Source: an uncultured Bacilli bacterium (GTDB lineage: Bacteria > Bacillota_I > Bacilli_A > RF39 > UBA660). From it: a DNA stretch of 29,025 nt. Positions 16,777 to 24,128 of the stretch are shown here, piece after piece; positions within the stretch are counted from its first letter, which is position 1; each line of letters opens with the position of its first letter. The notes beneath the pieces were generated by a model. The model did no database searches and was not told the DNA's origin. It saw nothing but the letters and a program-made list of their open reading frames with translations. A program made the position numbers and the translations under genes. Location of the stretch: the NCBI GenBank assembly GCA_944363755.1, contig CALVVC010000002.1, positions 1 to 29,025 of the forward strand, given 5' to 3'.

Positions 16777-18096
16777 TTAATTATGAAGTCTTCTGTAAGT
16801 AAGAGCAACTCCTGCAAATCCAACTACAGTTAAGCCTAAGAATAGTAAGATTCCATCACTAGTATTTGGATTTTCTACTTCTTCTGCTGTAGTTTCATTA
16901 GCTCCTACAACATTAACTTGCCAGTTATATTCACCATTATCATATGTTGCATAGATTGTAGCAGTTCCAGTTTTTTTAGCAGTAAGAACTCCATCACTTG
17001 ATACAGATACAATACTATCATCACTACTTCTAAATGTTACTGTAGGAGCATTAACAATAGTTGCACCTTTATCACCAAAATAATAGTTTAATTGATATGT
17101 TTTATTTACTTCTAAATTTATGTTACCATCATCAGAATTTAAAACATAGTTTGTTAATTGCATTAATGGACTACCTGCTTCTACTACAACTGGTACATTG
17201 GTACCATTAGCTTCAGCTTCTGTAGTGCTTCTAGTATATACTTCAGTAGTTGTTCCTTCTTTAGCTGTTACTTTATAGTTATATAATGTTGCACTAGTTC
17301 TAGCAGTTCCATCAGAATTAGGACTAGATCCAATACATACATCTCCTTTTGAATTATCAGTAACTTGTGTAAAATCACAATTTTCTACTATTAATGATTT
17401 AACACTAGCAGGTGTATTAGAATGTCCTACTTTGTAATAAGGTATATCGGTATTAATATCATCAAAGCCACCTCTTTGTGTAACCTTTATTGGAGCATTA
17501 CCTCCAGCTTTACCAGAGAATGTAGAATTTTTAATAGTAATTTCAGCATCTTGAACTCCTATTAAATTAATATCAATAGTATAATCTCCCTTATACCACT
17601 CCTGTTCTGTAAATGCTAAATTATTAAAATTAACATTATCTACAAGTAAATTCTTAACATTAGTTAAATAGAATCCTTTATTTGTATAATTCTTAATAGT
17701 AGAATTAGTTACAGATAAAGTTAATTCATTGGGTGTAGTACTTTGATTTTGTGAATTAATAGCTGTTGTTAAAGTACTATTACCATCCATAATTAAGTTC
17801 ATTACTTTTAGACTACTATTTTTAGTTGATGTAGCATCTAAATTAAAACTATAATTTACAGTAAAGTTACCTCCATCAATAGTATAGTTAGCTCCTGCTG
17901 GAATATTAATAGTTTTAGCATTACCTACTTCATCACTAGTAAGTGTAAAAGTAGCTTCCACACCTCCTACCGCATTAATAGCATCTTCAAGTGTGTCATA
18001 TTCTTGCTCATTAACTGTTGTTTTTGCATTAACACTAGGCATTACTACAAAAAAACCAATTAGGAAAGCAAGAACAAAGTTCATTTTTCTTTTCAT
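16777..18096 (-). CDS. Sortase-anchored surface protein with beta-helix-like region and Ig-like domain, 439 aa
   Basis: A signal peptide (MKRKMNFVLAFLIGFFVVMP, cleavage likely after VNA near residue 24) precedes about 280 residues rich in short Asn/Thr/Ser strands such as NLIMDGNSTLTTA, TNSTIKNYTNKGFYLTNV and VDNVNFNNL, the look of a right-handed parallel beta-helix. Residues about 325-397 resemble a bacterial Ig-like group 2 domain (FRSSDDSIVSVSSDGVLTAK, TGTATIYATYDNG). The C terminus is a sorting signal: NPNTSDG, a hydrophobic span and a YRRLHN tail. NPxTS is a class-B-like motif, and a class B sortase is encoded at 20165. A TTGACG-17-TATACT promoter, GAAGGAGG ribosome site and own terminator make it monocistronic. 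It probably acts in adhesion or carbohydrate contact; that is inference. Confidence 0.88.
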   Translation of the reverse strand: MKRKMNFVLAFLIGFFVVMPSVNAKTTVNEQEYDTLEDAINAVGGVEATFTLTSDEVGNAKTINIPAGANYTIDGGNFTVNYSFNLDATSTKNSSLKVMNLIMDGNSTLTTAINSQNQSTTPNELTLSVTNSTIKNYTNKGFYLTNVKNLLVDNVNFNNLAFTEQEWYKGDYTIDINLIGVQDAEITIKNSTFSGKAGGNAPIKVTQRGGFDDINTDIPYYKVGHSNTPASVKSLIVENCDFTQVTDNSKGDVCIGSSPNSDGTARTSATLYNYKVTAKEGTTTEVYTRSTTEAEANGTNVPVVVEAGSPLMQLTNYVLNSDDGNINLEVNKTYQLNYYFGDKGATIVNAPTVTFRSSDDSIVSVSSDGVLTAKKTGTATIYATYDNGEYNWQVNVVGANETTAEEVENPNTSDGILLFLGLTVVGFAGVALTYRRLHN

Positions 18097-18118
18097 ACTT
18101 CCTCCTTCATTTCTAAAA

Positions 18119-18172
18119 TAAGATATCCTCTTATCTTAAGTTAAGTATACTAGTTATTTTTCTAACCGTCAA
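18119..18172 (-). promoter_or_regulatory. Promoter with start-site hairpin for the 439-aa surface protein
   Basis: TTGACG (18172-18167), a 17-base spacer and TATACT (18149-18144). The predicted start site falls at the outer edge of an inverted repeat, TAAGATA-TCCTCT-TATCTTA (18119-18138), so the mRNA would begin with a small hairpin, or the repeat is an operator. The same arrangement precedes the other surface protein. Confidence 0.75.
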
Positions 18173-18209
18173 TTAAATAATGAAAATTAAAAAATACTTT
18201 ACACAAATA

Positions 18210-18238
18210 AAGAAGTATTGTCTCAAGACATACTTCTT
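18210..18238 (-). terminator. Intrinsic terminator of the 320-aa surface protein
   Basis: AAGAAGTATGTCT pairs with AGACAATACTTCTT around a two-base loop with one bulged A on the minus strand, followed by TATTTGTGT. It is 15 bases behind the stop codon. The tail is only weakly U-rich. Confidence 0.65.
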
Positions 18239-18252
18239 TATCCTTCTTCTTA

Positions 18253-19215
18253 TTAATTATGAAGTCTTCTGTAAGTTAATGCAACACCTGCAAAACCAAC
18301 AATAGTTAATCCTAAGAATAGTAATATTCCATCACTTGTTTCTGGATTAACTTCTTCATTTTTTACTTCATCTGTTGGAGTTTCAGGTTCAACTGGATCA
18401 GTTACTTCAATATTTGGAGTATAATCTTCTCCTTCAAAAACAGTACCTTCTTTTAATTCGTTACTTTCATATTTTATTTCATTATTAGCATCAGTAATTA
18501 CAGCAGTAGTACCATTTACTAATATTTTATCAGTAGTACTATCAGTATTTTCTACAATAAAACCAGTTGTATTATCATTAGCATCTGATGCAAAATAAAT
18601 TACATTATCCTTTTCTGTAGAATTTATAGTACCATTCATAATTATACTAGGTATAGCATTTGGTTCAGTTAATTTAACTGATGTTGATACTTCAATACCA
18701 TTATTTAAGATTCCACCTTGACCATCAGGATTTTGACCATTGAAACCTAAATTTAAACTAATAACTTCGATAGTACCAGCATTAAGTAATATACCTCCAT
18801 AACGGCAATCATTAATGTATACATTTTCTACACTAGCATAACCGCCATTATAAGCTTGTACTCCATATTTTTGAGCATTTGTTAAAGTAACATTTTTAAT
18901 ATGAACAATACCATTAGCACCAGCAGTAATAATACTTTGATCTGATAATAATGAACCAGCTTCATCTCTCCAACCTGTAATAGTAAAGTCTTTACCATCA
19001 ATAGTAATCTCTTTACCAGTAACCTCTGGAGCATTATCTTTTGAAGATAACGTAATACTATTATTAAGAACAACAGTATCACCTGTAACTGCTGAATTTA
19101 AAGCATCTCTAAATGTTGCCTCATCAGTAACAGGTATTTCCTTTGCACTAACATTTACTACACCTAATGCAAAAACAGCAATAAATAATGTAGCAAAAAA
19201 ATTAATTTTTTTCAT
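18253..19215 (-). CDS. Sortase-anchored surface protein with beta-helix-like repeats, 320 aa
   Basis: The signal peptide MKKINFFATLFIAVFALGVV is likely cut after VSA. Next comes DEATFRDALNSAVTGDTVVL and a series of short beta strands with IDGKDFTITGW, IVHIKNVTLTNAQKYGVQAY, ENVYINDCRYGGILLN and EVISLNLGFNGQNPDGQGG. This resembles pectate-lyase-like right-handed beta-helices (PL-6/NosD style). No catalytic motif was recognised. A Pro/Glu/Thr-rich linker follows residue 265. The C terminus carries NPETSDG, a hydrophobic span and YRRLHN, nearly identical to the downstream 439-residue protein. It has its own TTGACT-17-TATGCT promoter and AGAGGAGG ribosome site. It is probably displayed on the cell wall by the nearby class B sortase. 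Confidence 0.88.
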   Translation of the reverse strand: MKKINFFATLFIAVFALGVVNVSAKEIPVTDEATFRDALNSAVTGDTVVLNNSITLSSKDNAPEVTGKEITIDGKDFTITGWRDEAGSLLSDQSIITAGANGIVHIKNVTLTNAQKYGVQAYNGGYASVENVYINDCRYGGILLNAGTIEVISLNLGFNGQNPDGQGGILNNGIEVSTSVKLTEPNAIPSIIMNGTINSTEKDNVIYFASDANDNTTGFIVENTDSTTDKILVNGTTAVITDANNEIKYESNELKEGTVFEGEDYTPNIEVTDPVEPETPTDEVKNEEVNPETSDGILLFLGLTIVGFAGVALTYRRLHN

Positions 19216-19240
19216 ATTTCCTCCTCTTTTTGAATATATT

Positions 19241-19294
19241 AGATAGGTTTCCTATCTTCATAATAAGCATACTAAATTTTTTAGTTTAAGTCAA
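19241..19294 (-). promoter_or_regulatory. Promoter with start-site hairpin for the 320-aa surface protein
   Basis: TTGACT (19294-19289), a 17-base spacer and TATGCT (19271-19266). A perfect inverted repeat AGATAGG-TTT-CCTATCT (19241-19257) begins at the expected transcription start. Sequence and layout parallel the promoter of the other surface gene (shared AAGATA...TATCT core). Confidence 0.75.
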
Positions 19295-19340
19295 TCCACA
19301 AAAATATAAAATTTATTCTTTTATGTAAATAATATCAATG

Positions 19341-19826
19341 TTATCCTTCTTCTTTTTTTAGTTCTTTCAATAATATTCCTTTAATATTATCAACATCAGG
19401 GAAAATTAAATTTACACCTTTTTTCTTTAACTTAAATACTTTATTTACTTTTTCTAGTATTATGCGTCTTGTTTCGGATGGAACTTGTAACGCTTTACCT
19501 TTAACTGTATCAATATGATCTATATATTTAGCAATTATAGGAAACATATTTTGGATTAAAAATGCATGTTTTCTACCTCTATAATTACCAATTACAATAG
19601 TGTCACATTTTTTATATTTTTCTATCTTTTTTTCTATTATTTCCTCATATTTATCTATTTTACTACTCATAGGAACAAACCATAATATTTCACTATTATC
19701 TAGTTTTATACAAAAATAATTTGGTCGTGTAAAATTACCTTCGTGATTTTTCATTAGTTTTTCATCTCTAACAACTTTAAAATATTCTTCCTTAATATGA
19801 TAAACATATCCTTCTTTAATTTTCAT
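19341..19826 (-). CDS. cptN: Type III toxin, CptN-like endoribonuclease (ToxN/AbiQ superfamily), 161 aa
   Basis: The protein begins KIKEGYVYHIKEEYFKVVRD and contains RPNYFCIKLDNSEILWFVPM followed by SSKIDKYEEI, then KCDTIVIGNYRGRKHAFLIQ followed by NMFPI. These are the segments I associate with CptN-type type III toxins, whose fold is related to ToxN and MazF/Kid RNases. Length (161) fits the family. The strongest support is context: 110 bases upstream on the same strand is a terminator, before that two 44-nt tandem RNA repeats, and before those a consensus promoter, which is the type III order. Such toxins cut RNA and are held inactive by the repeat RNA. Unusually, a second promoter-like sequence lies between terminator and gene. 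Ribosome site AGAGGTG. Confidence 0.85.
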   Translation of the reverse strand: MKIKEGYVYHIKEEYFKVVRDEKLMKNHEGNFTRPNYFCIKLDNSEILWFVPMSSKIDKYEEIIEKKIEKYKKCDTIVIGNYRGRKHAFLIQNMFPIIAKYIDHIDTVKGKALQVPSETRRIILEKVNKVFKLKKKGVNLIFPDVDNIKGILLKELKKEEG

Positions 19827-19860
19827 ATGACGAGCACCTCTGCTTAATATTTGTAACTTA

Positions 19861-19890
19861 AGTGTACTATATTAAATATACGTTCGTCAA
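19861..19890 (-). promoter_or_regulatory. Candidate internal promoter for the CptN-like toxin
   Basis: TTGACG (19890-19885), an 18-base spacer and TACACT (19866-19861) on the minus strand, placed after the antitoxin terminator and about 35 bases before the toxin ATG. In described type III systems toxin mRNA comes from read-through, so a separate promoter would be unusual. Confidence 0.5.
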
Positions 19891-19934
19891 TACATAAATT
19901 CGATTTTTTAAAATCTATAACTTTCTTATAAACA

Positions 19935-19968
19935 AAAATTCCCTATTCATTATAGAATAAGGAATTTT
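19935..19968 (-). terminator. Terminator between CptI-like repeats and toxin
   Basis: AAAATTCCTTATTC-TATAAT-GAATAGGGAATTTT folds into a 14-bp stem with one mismatch on the minus strand, followed by TGTTTATAAG. In type III systems a terminator at this place limits read-through so that antitoxin RNA exceeds toxin mRNA. Confidence 0.8.
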
Positions 19969-19978
19969 AATTTACTAT

Positions 19979-20072
19979 ATGGTATGATTTATTACTCGCA
20001 CCAACCACAAGCGAGAACATTTGACAAAATGGTATGATTTATTACTCGCACCAACCACAAGCGAGAACATTT
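19979..20072 (-). ncRNA. cptI: Type III antitoxin RNA, CptI-like: two 44-nt repeats
   Basis: Two identical 44-nt copies (20072-20029 and 20022-19979, read on the minus strand) are separated by six bases, giving a 50-nt period. Each copy contains CTCGC...GCGAG, a 5-bp stem around an 11-base loop rich in G and T, suited to the pseudoknots that type III antitoxin units form. A TTGACA-17-TATAAT promoter ends 11 bases upstream and a terminator follows 10 bases downstream. Two copies with 40-50 nt length fit CptI better than the shorter ToxI units. Too few copies and too short a gap for CRISPR. Confidence 0.85.
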
Positions 20073-20083
20073 ACTTGGTATTA

Positions 20084-20112
20084 ATTATATACTAAATATC
20101 TTAAGATGTCAA
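20084..20112 (-). promoter_or_regulatory. Consensus sigma-A promoter of the CptI-like antitoxin RNA
   Basis: TTGACA (20112-20107), a 17-base spacer and TATAAT (20089-20084), an exact match to the sigma-A consensus. The predicted start is within a few bases of the first repeat. The strength fits the need for a large antitoxin excess. Confidence 0.9.
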
Positions 20113-20164
20113 ATTTCTATATCAAGCATATTAATATTATATGCAAAAAATAAAATCTATAACC

Positions 20165-21040
20165 TTATCTTAACTCTTTTTTTATTAACTTAGCATGCAT
20201 AACTACTCTATTTCCAAAATTATCTTTACATGTCGATAGAGTTAATATTTTATCATTTGTATTAACTTCTGCAGAAAACTCTACTTCACTTCTGCTTTTC
20301 ATTGTATTTAGAAATTCTTGATAGGCTTCATTGCTATTAAAACTAGGTGTTATATAATAACTTTCTTTAGGAATTGTATAAACACTAAATACTTGCCACA
20401 TAGTATTTTCTGTTGGAGTAGAAAGTCTTATAATATGATTATTTTTATTAGTATACCAAGAGCTATTTAAAATGTTTTTTAGACTTCCAAACATAGATCC
20501 TGTTAATCTACTATGAGCATATATAATAGTATTTTGATTAAAGTTAACAGAATCATTTCTATAATCCATAAATACCCAACCTGCTTCATTTTCTGTTTTA
20601 TCAAAAGCATGAGTTAAGTAATAATTATTATCAGTAGTTTGAACAATAGGATAATTTATATTAGTTCCTTTTACTTCAATCCATCCTACTGTATCAGAGT
20701 TTCTTTTTAATAATTGATTAAAGTCTATTTCTAGTAAGTTCATCTTTATATAGTCCCAATAATCATTCCATTTATCTTCAGGAGGATTAATATTCTCGGT
20801 ATTTTCATTATCTTTTTTTTCTTTAACTTTTACATTTTCTAAAATATCTTCTGTAATATTATCTACTTTATTATTATCATTAAACCAATTAAATACTTTA
20901 CTTGCAGATAATAAAAATATAGATAGAAAGAATATTAAAAAAACTACTATTACCCATTTTCTAAATCTTAGTTTTTTCGTTTTCCTTTTCTTTTTTTGAT
21001 AAGTTACTCTTGATTCCATATCTTTTATCACCTTACTCAA
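20165..21040 (-). CDS. srtB: Class B sortase, 291 aa
   Basis: A membrane-bound transpeptidase that joins surface proteins to the cell wall. A basic N terminus (KKKRKTKKLRFRK) and one membrane span (about 29-48) are followed by a linker to residue 90. The sortase domain has the catalytic triad: His176 in TIIYAHSRLTGSMFGSL, Cys271 in LTLSTC and Arg278 in FGNRVV. The spacing between His and Cys and the long N-terminal helix region (WNDYWDYIKMNLLEIDFNQL) fit class B. Class B enzymes use NPxT-type signals, and both surface proteins encoded just downstream end in NPNTS or NPETS, so they are the likely substrates. Its ribosome site is weak (AAGGTG). Confidence 0.9.
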   Translation of the reverse strand: MSKVIKDMESRVTYQKKKRKTKKLRFRKWVIVVFLIFFLSIFLLSASKVFNWFNDNNKVDNITEDILENVKVKEKKDNENTENINPPEDKWNDYWDYIKMNLLEIDFNQLLKRNSDTVGWIEVKGTNINYPIVQTTDNNYYLTHAFDKTENEAGWVFMDYRNDSVNFNQNTIIYAHSRLTGSMFGSLKNILNSSWYTNKNNHIIRLSTPTENTMWQVFSVYTIPKESYYITPSFNSNEAYQEFLNTMKSRSEVEFSAEVNTNDKILTLSTCKDNFGNRVVMHAKLIKKELR

Positions 21041-21061
21041 TTATATACCAAAAAGGTTTAG

Positions 21062-21085
21062 AAAAAAAGCCCTATTAGGCTTTTT
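21062..21085 (-). terminator. Intrinsic terminator overlapping the topA stop
   Basis: On the minus strand AAAAGCC-TAATAG-GGCTTTT forms a 7-bp stem followed by more T. The topA stop codon is the first codon of the loop, so the stem starts within the last topA codons. Confidence 0.8.
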
Positions 21086-23099
21086 CATAATCACATTTAC
21101 TACATTTAATTTTATTATTTTTAGAAACAAGCATCTCACTACACTTTGGACATTTCTCTCCTATTGGTTTATCCCAAAAAGCTTCTTTACACTTAGGGAA
21201 ATTGCTACAGCCATAGAAAATTTTCCCTTTTCGTGTCTTTCTTTCTAGTATTTTACCATCACATTTAAGACAGTTACATACTTCTACAATTTGTTTTTCT
21301 TCCTTCTTTACATATTTACATTCAGGATAATTAGAACAAGCGATAAACTCTCCATAACGTCCCTGTCTTTTAACTAATGGACTACCACACTCTGGACATA
21401 TTTCTCCTGTTTCTTCGGCCTCTTTTTTCTCCATATCACTAAAAGCTTTTTTTACTCGAGGTTCAAAAACATCATAAAATTCTTTTAAGACTTCATTCCA
21501 AACAAGATTACCTTCTGCTATTTTATCAAGTTCATCTTCCATATTTTTAGTATATTCTACGTTTATTATATCACTAAAAAACTCTTGTAATTTATCAGTT
21601 GTCTCAACTCCTATTTCTGTTGGTACAAACTTTTTCTCTTCAAGTTTTACATATCCTCTATCTTTAATAGTATCAATAGTTTTAGCATAAGTAGAAGGAC
21701 GTCCTATACCTAAGTCTTCCATCTCTTTAATTAACTTAGCTTCTGTATATCTTGCAGGTGGTTTTGTAAAGTGTTGTTCAGATAAAATGTCACTAGCTTT
21801 ATAATTATTACCTTCTATAAGTTCAGGAATAATCTTATCTTCATTTTTCTCATAATCACTATATACTTTTAAGTAACCATCAAAGTTTAAAATACTTCCA
21901 GTCGCTTTAAATTTATAGTCATTGTTATTGAATATTAGAGTTGTTTGATCCATAATAGCATCAGCCATTAAAGATGCCAAAGCTCTTTTATAAATTAGGC
22001 TATATAGTTTAAACTCATCACTTGATAAATACTGTTTTACTTTTAAAGGCTCTCTTAATATACTAGTAGGTCTAATACCTTCATGAGCATCTTGAACATT
22101 GTCTGTTTTTTTAGTATGTTTAGTATAACCAATATACTTTTTACCAAAGTTTTCTTCTATATAATGAAAGGCACTACCAACAAACTCATCAGAAAGTCTA
22201 ATAGAATCAGTTCTCATATAAGTAATAAGACCAACAGTCTCAGTTCCTAAATCTATACCTTCATAAAGCTTTTGAGCGATAGACATTGTTTTTTTAGCAG
22301 TAAAACCTAGTTTAGTTGATGCTTCTTGTTGTAGAGTTGATGTAATAAAAGGAGCCTTACTTGCTTTTTTTCTTTTCTTTTTTTCTATACTACTTAAATT
22401 ATAATCATCACCTAAAGCTTCTAAAACTTTATTAGCTTCCTTCTCATTATGTAGTTTTATCTCTTCATCTTTATACTTAAATAGACTTGCCTCTACCTCT
22501 TCAATAATTGCTGTTATAGTAAAGTATTCTTCCGGTACAAAAGCTTCTATTTCACGTTCTCTATCGACAATAAGTTTTAAAGCGACGCTTTGGACACGTC
22601 CTGCACTTTTCGCTTTTATTTTCGCTTGTAAAAGTTTTGATAATCTAAAACCTATTATTCTATCAAGTATTCTTCTAGTCTCTTGACTTTTAACTAAGTT
22701 ATCATCTATTTTAGTTGGATGTTTAATAGCATTAATTACTTTATCTTTAGTTATTTCATGAAAAAGTACTCTATCATAATCATTATCTTTAATACCTAAA
22801 GCTTCTTTTAAATGCCAACTAATCGCTTCTCCCTCTCGATCAGGGTCAGTTGCAAGTATTACATGGCTAGCTTCTTTAACATCTTTTTTTAACTCTGTAA
22901 TTATCTTTTTCTTACCCTTTAATGGTATATAATTAGGCTTAAAGCCATTTTCTATATCAACACCAAGTCCTAAAGGCCCTGTAGTTGATAAATCTCTAAT
23001 ATGCCCCATGCTTGCTACTACTTTATAATCATTACCTAAATATTTTTCTATAGTTTTACTTTTACTAGGACTTTCCACTATAACTAAGTTTTTAGACAT
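21075..23099 (-). CDS. topA: DNA topoisomerase I
   Basis: Type IA topoisomerase that relaxes negative supercoils. The TOPRIM domain has LVIVESPSKSKTIEKYLG at the N terminus and ATDPDREGEAISWHL (84-98). The nucleophile Tyr294 is in LITYMRTDSIRLS. Segments SAGRVQSVALKL and GIGRPSTYA are conserved DNA-gate elements. Three four-cysteine zinc ribbons end the protein (CPECG...CSNYPEC, CLKCDG...CSNFPKC, CPKCS...CSKCDY). Length 674 is typical for Firmicutes. A TTGACA-17-TATAAA promoter overlaps the end of the rnhB gene, and a hairpin terminator covers the stop. Many bacteria keep topA next to rnhB and xerC, as seen here with a few genes between. Confidence 0.97.
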   Translation of the reverse strand: MSKNLVIVESPSKSKTIEKYLGNDYKVVASMGHIRDLSTTGPLGLGVDIENGFKPNYIPLKGKKKIITELKKDVKEASHVILATDPDREGEAISWHLKEALGIKDNDYDRVLFHEITKDKVINAIKHPTKIDDNLVKSQETRRILDRIIGFRLSKLLQAKIKAKSAGRVQSVALKLIVDREREIEAFVPEEYFTITAIIEEVEASLFKYKDEEIKLHNEKEANKVLEALGDDYNLSSIEKKKRKKASKAPFITSTLQQEASTKLGFTAKKTMSIAQKLYEGIDLGTETVGLITYMRTDSIRLSDEFVGSAFHYIEENFGKKYIGYTKHTKKTDNVQDAHEGIRPTSILREPLKVKQYLSSDEFKLYSLIYKRALASLMADAIMDQTTLIFNNNDYKFKATGSILNFDGYLKVYSDYEKNEDKIIPELIEGNNYKASDILSEQHFTKPPARYTEAKLIKEMEDLGIGRPSTYAKTIDTIKDRGYVKLEEKKFVPTEIGVETTDKLQEFFSDIINVEYTKNMEDELDKIAEGNLVWNEVLKEFYDVFEPRVKKAFSDMEKKEAEETGEICPECGSPLVKRQGRYGEFIACSNYPECKYVKKEEKQIVEVCNCLKCDGKILERKTRKGKIFYGCSNFPKCKEAFWDKPIGEKCPKCSEMLVSKNNKIKCSKCDYEKA

Positions 23100-23121
23100 C
23101 TAATCCCTTCTTTCATACAAA

Positions 23122-23150
23122 TTTATACATGACAATTTCTACTTTGTCAA
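23122..23150 (-). promoter_or_regulatory. Sigma-A promoter of topA
   Basis: TTGACA (23150-23145) overlaps the last codons of rnhB; a 17-base spacer leads to TATAAA (23127-23122). The start site would be about 15 bases ahead of the topA ribosome site GAAGGGATT. Confidence 0.8.
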
Positions 23151-24113
23151 CTCTAAATATTCACTAACAGGTCCGAAACTTTTTCTATGTTCATCAATAA
23201 TACCATATTTTTTAATCGCTTCTAAATGCTTTTTAGTAGGATAACCTTTATTATTTTTAAAGTCATACATAGGATATTTTTTATCTAATTCATCTAGCAA
23301 TCTATCTCTTGTTACTTTAGCGATAACAGAAGCGGCAGATATTGTAATACTTTTTAAATCTCCTTTAATAATAGATGTTGTAGGTATATCTATATCAAGC
23401 TTCATGGCATCTATTAAGATATGTTCTACTTTACAAGAACAATTGTTAATCGCTTCTTTCATTGCCATTTTAGTCGCTTCATAAATATTAACTTCATCTA
23501 TTACTTTCTCACTTATAATACCAATACCTACTCCTAAGGCTTGTCTCATAATTTCATCATAAAAGTATTCCCTTTTCTTTTCACTAAGTTTTTTAGAATC
23601 AGTTAACCCTTCTAAATTAAAATGCTCAGGTAAAACGACACAAGAAGCGACAACAGGCCCCACTAAAGGACCACGACCTACTTCATCAACACCAGCGATA
23701 AAGTTAATACCTTTATCTCTTAATTTTCTTTCAAAATAATAATTATCCATAAGACATACTTTTAGTTCTAAATCTTTTATTAATTTCTTATCTTTAGGTT
23801 TATTCATAACTTTTTTTAATTCATAACAAGCCTTTAAATTCATAAAACGATAACCATTAATTTCTATAACTCTTTTTTCATCATATAAATCATAATCAAT
23901 ATCAAAAACACCTTTATATTTAATCAAAGAATTATATTCTCTTTTTACATCCCAATCTAACTTATCAAATAATTCTTTAGAACAAGCAAGATCTATATCA
24001 TCTGTCTTATCTATTAGTCCTTGAACTACTAAACTTGCCCCACTAATTACTATATACTTATCTTTAGGTAAATCTAATTTCTCTAACTCTTTAAATATTT
24101 CATCTTTTGTCAT
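23139..24113 (-). CDS. rnhB: Ribonuclease HII with N-terminal nucleotidyltransferase-like domain, 324 aa
   Basis: Residues about 123-324 are a complete RNase HII, which removes RNA from RNA-DNA hybrids including single ribonucleotides: GVDEVGRGPLVGPV (Asp143, Glu144), ILIDAMKLD (Asp235), and SAASVIAKVTRD (Asp270). Normal RNase HII proteins are about 200-255 residues. The first roughly 120 residues are extra and resemble a small nucleotidyltransferase fold: ISGASLVVQGLIDKTDDIDL carries the GxS and DxD pattern, followed by FDIDYDLYDEKRVIEINGYR. An internal ATG (LMDNYYFERK) could start a normal RNase HII but has no good ribosome site, so the fusion is probably made as one protein. The role of the extra domain is unknown. 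Confidence 0.9.
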   Translation of the reverse strand: MTKDEIFKELEKLDLPKDKYIVISGASLVVQGLIDKTDDIDLACSKELFDKLDWDVKREYNSLIKYKGVFDIDYDLYDEKRVIEINGYRFMNLKACYELKKVMNKPKDKKLIKDLELKVCLMDNYYFERKLRDKGINFIAGVDEVGRGPLVGPVVASCVVLPEHFNLEGLTDSKKLSEKKREYFYDEIMRQALGVGIGIISEKVIDEVNIYEATKMAMKEAINNCSCKVEHILIDAMKLDIDIPTTSIIKGDLKSITISAASVIAKVTRDRLLDELDKKYPMYDFKNNKGYPTKKHLEAIKKYGIIDEHRKSFGPVSEYLELTK

Positions 24114-24128
24114 AAACTACATCCTCTT

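Noticed and set aside
18882..19082. 66-codon minus-strand frame inside the 320-residue surface protein
   Set aside because: Alternative frame of a gene with a clear signal peptide and sorting signal; composition is a by-product of repeated codons.
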